A stretch of 8,934 nucleotides of DNA, from contig JACKBV010000057.1 of assembly GCA_020634315.1 (NCBI GenBank), positions 1 to 8,934 of the forward strand, written 5' to 3'. A model generated the notes under the pieces. That model had not been told where the DNA came from and did not search any database. It saw only the letters and a program-made list of their open reading frames with translations. Within the stretch, counting starts at the first letter, position 1; the number at the start of each line of letters is the position of its first letter. The translations under genes and the position numbers were made by a program. Source of the stretch: Ardenticatenaceae bacterium (GTDB lineage Bacteria > Chloroflexota > Anaerolineae > Promineifilales > Promineifilaceae). This document shows, one piece after another, positions 6,159-8,934 of the stretch.

Positions 6159-6779
6159 TTAAATTTCGTCTAGCGAGTGAATAATGTGTTGAACCAGGCC
6201 ATACTCTTTTGCCTGCTGTGCAGACATCCAGAAGTTACGGTCTGTGTCGTCTTCGACCTTTTCTAGAGGCTGCCCAGTTTGTTCGGCAAAAATCTGGTTC
6301 AGACGGCGGCGCATTTTCAAAATTTCTTCTGCTTCAATGGCAATGTCTGAAGCCTGACCACGAATGCCGCCCATTGGCTGATGCAGTAAAAAGCGAGTGT
6401 TTGGCAAACTGTAGCGATTTTCTTTGTCCGCAGCAGCGTAGATTAGCGCGGCAGCACTGGCAACCCAACCGGTGCCAATAATTTTGACGGGCGCTTTGAC
6501 AAAGCGGATCATGTCGAAAATCGTATCGCCTGATTCCACGTGCCCACCGGGGGAGTTGATGAAAATTTTAATCGGCTCGTTTGATTCGGCATCCAGTATC
6601 AAAAGTTGATGGGTTATCTGCTGCGCCAGTTTCATGTTGATTTCCCCAAAAATGAGGATGGTGCGTGTTTCGAGCAGCTTAAACATCAGGTCTCTGGGCG
6701 GTTTTTCGGGGGTTTCGTTTTCTTGCTCTTCGATTTCTTCCTGCTCGTCAGGTTCGTATTCTTCATCCAATCTGTGCAT
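6159..6779 (-). CDS. clpP: ClpP-family ATP-dependent protease proteolytic subunit (Ser-His-Asn type)
   Basis: This is the peptidase subunit expected to form a barrel docked to a Clp ATPase in the cytoplasm. The 206-aa product has IFINSPGGHVESGDTIFD, the nucleophile region GTGWVASAAALI with S108, and RFLLHQPMGG with H133. Relative to E. coli ClpP, the S-to-H spacing (25) and the H-to-third-residue spacing (49) are identical, so the alignment is ungapped. The third triad position is therefore N182 (codon AAC, in TDRNFWMS) instead of aspartate. The usual N-terminal axial-loop region is replaced by about 25 strongly acidic residues (EEYEPDEQEEIEEQENE). GWVAS rather than GQAAS marks a ClpP paralogue group. 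An AGGAG ribosome site (6786-6790) lies 6 nt before the ATG. A second canonical ClpP probably exists elsewhere in the genome (inference). Confidence 0.92.
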   Translation of the reverse strand: MHRLDEEYEPDEQEEIEEQENETPEKPPRDLMFKLLETRTILIFGEINMKLAQQITHQLLILDAESNEPIKIFINSPGGHVESGDTIFDMIRFVKAPVKIIGTGWVASAAALIYAAADKENRYSLPNTRFLLHQPMGGIRGQASDIAIEAEEILKMRRRLNQIFAEQTGQPLEKVEDDTDRNFWMSAQQAKEYGLVQHIIHSLDEI

Positions 6780-6874
6780 GTTTGTCTCCTCAGACGTATG
6801 GCGTATTGCGCGTTATCTGTCAATGCTACGGCAGCAGGTGGGCGCTAATACGATAGTTTCGGTAAACTGCCGCG

Positions 6875-6880
6875 ATTATA
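6875..6880 (-). promoter_or_regulatory. Possible -10 element for clpP
   Basis: On the minus strand a consensus TATAAT occupies 6880-6875, about 96 nt upstream of the clpP ATG. It lies in the 205-nt gap between the response-regulator stop and clpP. No good -35 is found at 16-18 bp, and it lacks the TG of an extended -10, so the call is tentative. Confidence 0.35.
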
Positions 6881-6912
6881 CCCGCTAATGGTGTGGGTAG
6901 GGTATTAGATCA

Positions 6913-6926
6913 ACGTTAGACGTTAG
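6913..6926. repeat. Tandem heptamer ACGTTAG x2
   Basis: Two perfect tandem copies of ACGTTAG lie in the gap between the response regulator and clpP. The 7-nt period matches the array at 1964-2026, although the unit sequence differs. With only two copies, chance is possible. The same gap contains an ACGGCCGT palindrome (6950-6957), flanked by GGTAA (6945-6949) and TTACC (6963-6967). Confidence 0.5.
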
Positions 6927-6984
6927 ATGCTGCTAAGCTTTTCGGGTAAACGGCCGTTTTGATTACCAGTTTTGGGCTGTTTGC

Positions 6985-7641
6985 TTAAATTATACCGGAC
7001 TCTTTGGCTTTCAGGGCGGCCTGGGTGCGGTCACGCACGCCTAGTTTGCCCAAGATGTTGGTGACGTGATTTTTGACGGTGCCTTCGGTGATGAATAATT
7101 CGTTGGCGATTTCACGATTGCTGGCGCCCGTTGCCAAAATTTGCAGAATTTCTAGCTCGCGTTCGGATAGAGGTTCGTTTAATGGGGTGGCGGCGGCTGG
7201 AACTGGTTCCCGGTTGGTGAGGCGGGTGAATTCGGCGACGACTTTGGCGGCGACGGAGGGTTGCAGGAAGGTTTGGCCGTTAACGGCCGTTTTAATGGCT
7301 TCAATCAACTTTTGTGACGAGACATCCTTGAGCAAATAGCCAACTGCGCCAGCCCGCAATCCTTCAAATACATATTCATCATCGTCAAAGGTGGTCAGCA
7401 TGATGACGCGGATGGTCGGGTGTTTCTGGGTGAGCAGGCGCGTGGCGGCGACGCCATCAAGCACCGGCATACGCACATCCATCAAGATGACATCTGGCTG
7501 AAGCGTCGCGGCCAGGTCAAGTGCCTCTTGTCCGTTGTTGGCCTCGCCTACGACATCAATTTCGTCGTGGATGGTGAGTAAGGTTGCCAATCCTTCGCGG
7601 AACAGGGGTTGATCATCAACGAGAAGTATGCGAATAGCCAT
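6985..7641 (-). CDS. LuxR/NarL-family two-component response regulator
   Basis: This 218-aa cytoplasmic DNA-binding regulator has an N-terminal receiver and a C-terminal LuxR-type helix-turn-helix. The receiver (residues about 3-120) has the acidic pair D9-D10, the phospho-acceptor D55 in VILMDVRMPVLDG, T83/T84 and the conserved K105 in GYLLKD. A linker rich in Pro and Ala (about 140-152) leads to LSERELEILQILATGASNREIANELFITEGTVKNHV, the GerE/LuxR HTH, at about 155-218. Its ATG is 9 nt after the sensor-kinase stop codon, and the ribosome site AGGATA (7652-7647) overlaps that stop, so the pair is co-transcribed and probably translationally coupled. The target genes are unknown; clpP and the HD gene lie immediately downstream on the same strand. 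No strong terminator follows it. Confidence 0.95.
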   Translation of the reverse strand: MAIRILLVDDQPLFREGLATLLTIHDEIDVVGEANNGQEALDLAATLQPDVILMDVRMPVLDGVAATRLLTQKHPTIRVIMLTTFDDDEYVFEGLRAGAVGYLLKDVSSQKLIEAIKTAVNGQTFLQPSVAAKVVAEFTRLTNREPVPAAATPLNEPLSERELEILQILATGASNREIANELFITEGTVKNHVTNILGKLGVRDRTQAALKAKESGII

Positions 7642-7650
7642 GTCGGTATC

Positions 7651-8856
7651 CTATGTGGGCAGGGAGATGTGCAGATGGAAGCCAGCGCCAACGGCCGTTT
7701 CCACACGCATCGTTCCCCCAAGCAATTGGACGCGTTCTTGCAAGCCCAGCAAGCCAAAGCCGCCATCTGTCTTGCTCGTGCCCACACCATTGTCCGCTAC
7801 CGTTAATTGTGTGGTGTCCGGGTCTTGAAAATCGAGAATAATGTCGACACGCGAGGCGTGTGCGTGCTTGCGTGCGTTTGTCAGCCCTTCCTGTACAGCC
7901 CGATATAAGGTTAGCTTACTTTGTGGGGACAAAACACGCTCTGTGCCCTGCGCGGTGAATTCGGTGACAATACCGGCTGCGCGGCTATCGTTGATGAGTT
8001 CGCTCACCGCGTCTAGCAATGTCAAATTATCAATTGGCGATTCGCGCAAAGAGGCTACCGAACGGCGAACTTCGGTTAGCCCATCTTGCGCTAACTGCTG
8101 CGATTTTTGCAGGGCGTTGAGCGCACGCTCCGGGTCTTTTTCGAGAACGGCCTGAGCTGCGCGTAACTGGACTGTAATTACCGTCAAATAATGGCCCAGA
8201 CTGTCATGTATTTCGCGTGCCAGGCGGTTGCGCTCTTTGGTTGTTGCCAATTCTTCTGCTTGAATGGCATATTCCCGTAATTTGCGGTTTGCGTCTTGAA
8301 GTTCGGTGGCTAACCTTTCGATTTCATTGCGGGCCGCTTCTTCACGAATGGCAACATACGAGAAGATGAGCACAAACAACATGCCTGTTCCCAGGCTAAT
8401 CAATGTATTGGGTAACTCTGATAGGGAGGCCCCATTGGCTAGAAGCTGGAGGGCAAAACTGGCGAGCAGTAGTGCGCTGATGATTAATGACCCTAGCCAG
8501 GAGAAGACGAGGGTTTGCCCCACAATCGGCATCATCATCACCCAGGTGGTGTTGGAGAGTGTGATGGTTAGCCAGATGGTGGTGGATACAATGGCTGCTT
8601 GAATGATGAAATAAACGGCCGCATAAACCAGTGAATGCGTCCGTTCAACCAGCCAATCCCACCCTTTTGTCCCCATTGCCAAATAGGCAAAGCCCAAAGC
8701 AAAGAAAAGCAAAAGCCTCCCGATAGGCCAATGACGCAGTTCAGAAGCAAAAAGCGTGGGAACATAGGCAGTAAGCGTCACCAAAACGAAAATGAGCGTG
8801 ACGCCAACCGGCAGCGTTTGCCTCTGTTGTTGGTTTGCAGAAGATGGTGTTGTCAT
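7651..8856 (-). CDS. Membrane sensor histidine kinase, DesK/NarL type (HisKA_3)
   Basis: This 401-aa sensor kinase phosphorylates the adjacent response regulator. The first about 170 residues contain five or six hydrophobic membrane segments (about 17-36, 46-61, 76-100, 106-142 which may be two, and 150-169). No large extracellular domain is present, so it probably senses a membrane-borne or small signal. A coiled-coil-like helix (about 172-210) leads to ERNRLAREIHDSLGHYL with the phospho-accepting H217 of the HisKA_3 dimerisation domain. The HATPase_c domain shows EGLTNARKHAHAS (N327), VADNGVG (D355) and GGFGLLGLQERVQLLGG. I chose ATG 8856 because a promoter with an extended -10 ends 8 bp upstream. 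The frame runs on to ATG 8874 and TTG 8892, but those codons overlap the promoter. No Shine-Dalgarno is present. The signal is unknown. Confidence 0.92.
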   Translation of the reverse strand: MTTPSSANQQQRQTLPVGVTLIFVLVTLTAYVPTLFASELRHWPIGRLLLFFALGFAYLAMGTKGWDWLVERTHSLVYAAVYFIIQAAIVSTTIWLTITLSNTTWVMMMPIVGQTLVFSWLGSLIISALLLASFALQLLANGASLSELPNTLISLGTGMLFVLIFSYVAIREEAARNEIERLATELQDANRKLREYAIQAEELATTKERNRLAREIHDSLGHYLTVITVQLRAAQAVLEKDPERALNALQKSQQLAQDGLTEVRRSVASLRESPIDNLTLLDAVSELINDSRAAGIVTEFTAQGTERVLSPQSKLTLYRAVQEGLTNARKHAHASRVDIILDFQDPDTTQLTVADNGVGTSKTDGGFGLLGLQERVQLLGGTMRVETAVGAGFHLHISLPT

Positions 8857-8864
8857 TTGTGGCA

Positions 8865-8892
8865 AGTATAGCATAGCTGTAATAGGCTTCAA
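8865..8892 (-). promoter_or_regulatory. Extended -10 promoter of the two-component operon
   Basis: Reading the minus strand, TTGAAG (8892-8887) is a fair -35. After 16 bp comes TATACT (8870-8865), preceded by TG one base earlier (8873-8872), an extended -10. The predicted start is about 8858, two bases before ATG 8856, so the message would be essentially leaderless. The remaining 8893-8934 contains no recognisable gene. Confidence 0.6.
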
Positions 8893-8934
8893 TGCGAGGA
8901 GACATCACCGACTGTCGCCAACCACTATGAATGA

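Larger units (their letters stand above)
64..7698. repeat. Dispersed palindrome ACGGCCGT (14 copies), HIP1-like
   Basis: Exact copies begin at 64, 2956, 3040, 3834, 3928, 4449, 4734, 4855, 5275, 5368, 5631, 6950, 7283 and 7691. Seven of them extend to AACGGCCGTT at 63, 2955, 3039, 3833, 3927, 4854 and 5630. About 0.14 copies of a given 8-mer are expected in this length under uniform bases. Thirteen copies are in coding sequence on both strands: ten are read as Thr-Ala-Val, two as Arg-Pro and one as Gly-Arg. Because three frames are used, the pressure is on DNA rather than protein. Near-copies such as AACGGCCGG (4172) and AACGGCCGC (5771) are also common. The span given is only the outer limit of the copies. 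Confidence 0.9.

Noticed and set aside
6795..6823. TTGACA at 6823-6818 (minus) as a clpP promoter -35
   Set aside because: The -10 at 17 bp would be CATACG (only 3 of 6 matches), and the start would fall on the ribosome site; probably chance.
1..8934. CRISPR array, tRNA or rRNA genes, insertion sequences, phage or defence genes
   Set aside because: No regularly spaced direct repeats of CRISPR size, no cloverleaf or rRNA signatures and no transposase, integrase or defence-type proteins are seen; all long frames are housekeeping or signalling genes.

Overview
The window is an ordinary-looking bacterial chromosome segment of roughly 50-55% GC. It holds eight genes that can be identified with some confidence and the start of a ninth. 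Lineage cannot be proved from the sequence. A SAM-I riboswitch with a Gram-positive-style transcription terminator, a metY-metX-metW-aspartokinase cluster, an unusual ClpP paralogue and a HIP1-like dispersed palindrome together make me favour an uncultured Chloroflexota (Anaerolineae-like) genome. That assignment is inference.

Layout. Positions 1-119 (minus) are the first 39 codons of a secreted protein. Positions 120-683 are a gene-free divergent region. It carries inverted repeats (157-271), a strong sigma-70-type promoter (353-381), a SAM-I riboswitch (411-511), a linker hairpin, an intrinsic terminator (561-589) and a 14-bp palindrome (612-625). Positions 684-5337 (plus) form a methionine operon: metY, metX, metW and a ThrA-type aspartokinase. 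The metY-metX gap is filled by a 7-nt-register repeat. From the opposite side (all minus) come a two-component system (sensor kinase 7651-8856, response regulator 6985-7641), a ClpP-family protease subunit (6159-6779) and a stand-alone HD-domain protein resembling (p)ppGpp hydrolases (5343-6095 or 5343-6149). The last converges on the aspartokinase with 5 bp between stop codons.

How the genes work together. The riboswitch sits upstream of all four methionine genes. No other strong promoter is seen inside the cluster, so SAM probably represses the whole branch: aspartokinase feeds the aspartate pathway, MetX acylates homoserine, MetY makes homocysteine by direct sulfhydrylation, and MetW is the usual MetX partner. 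The minus-strand genes look like signalling and protein-quality functions: a DesK/NarL-type sensor and regulator, a Clp peptidase chain and a probable alarmone hydrolase.

I see no new defence or mobile system. The most unusual signals are the palindrome ACGGCCGT (14 exact copies, about 0.14 expected), a Ser-His-Asn triad in ClpP, a perfect 15-bp inverted repeat at the start of the HD gene, and an extended -10 promoter that would make the sensor-kinase mRNA leaderless.
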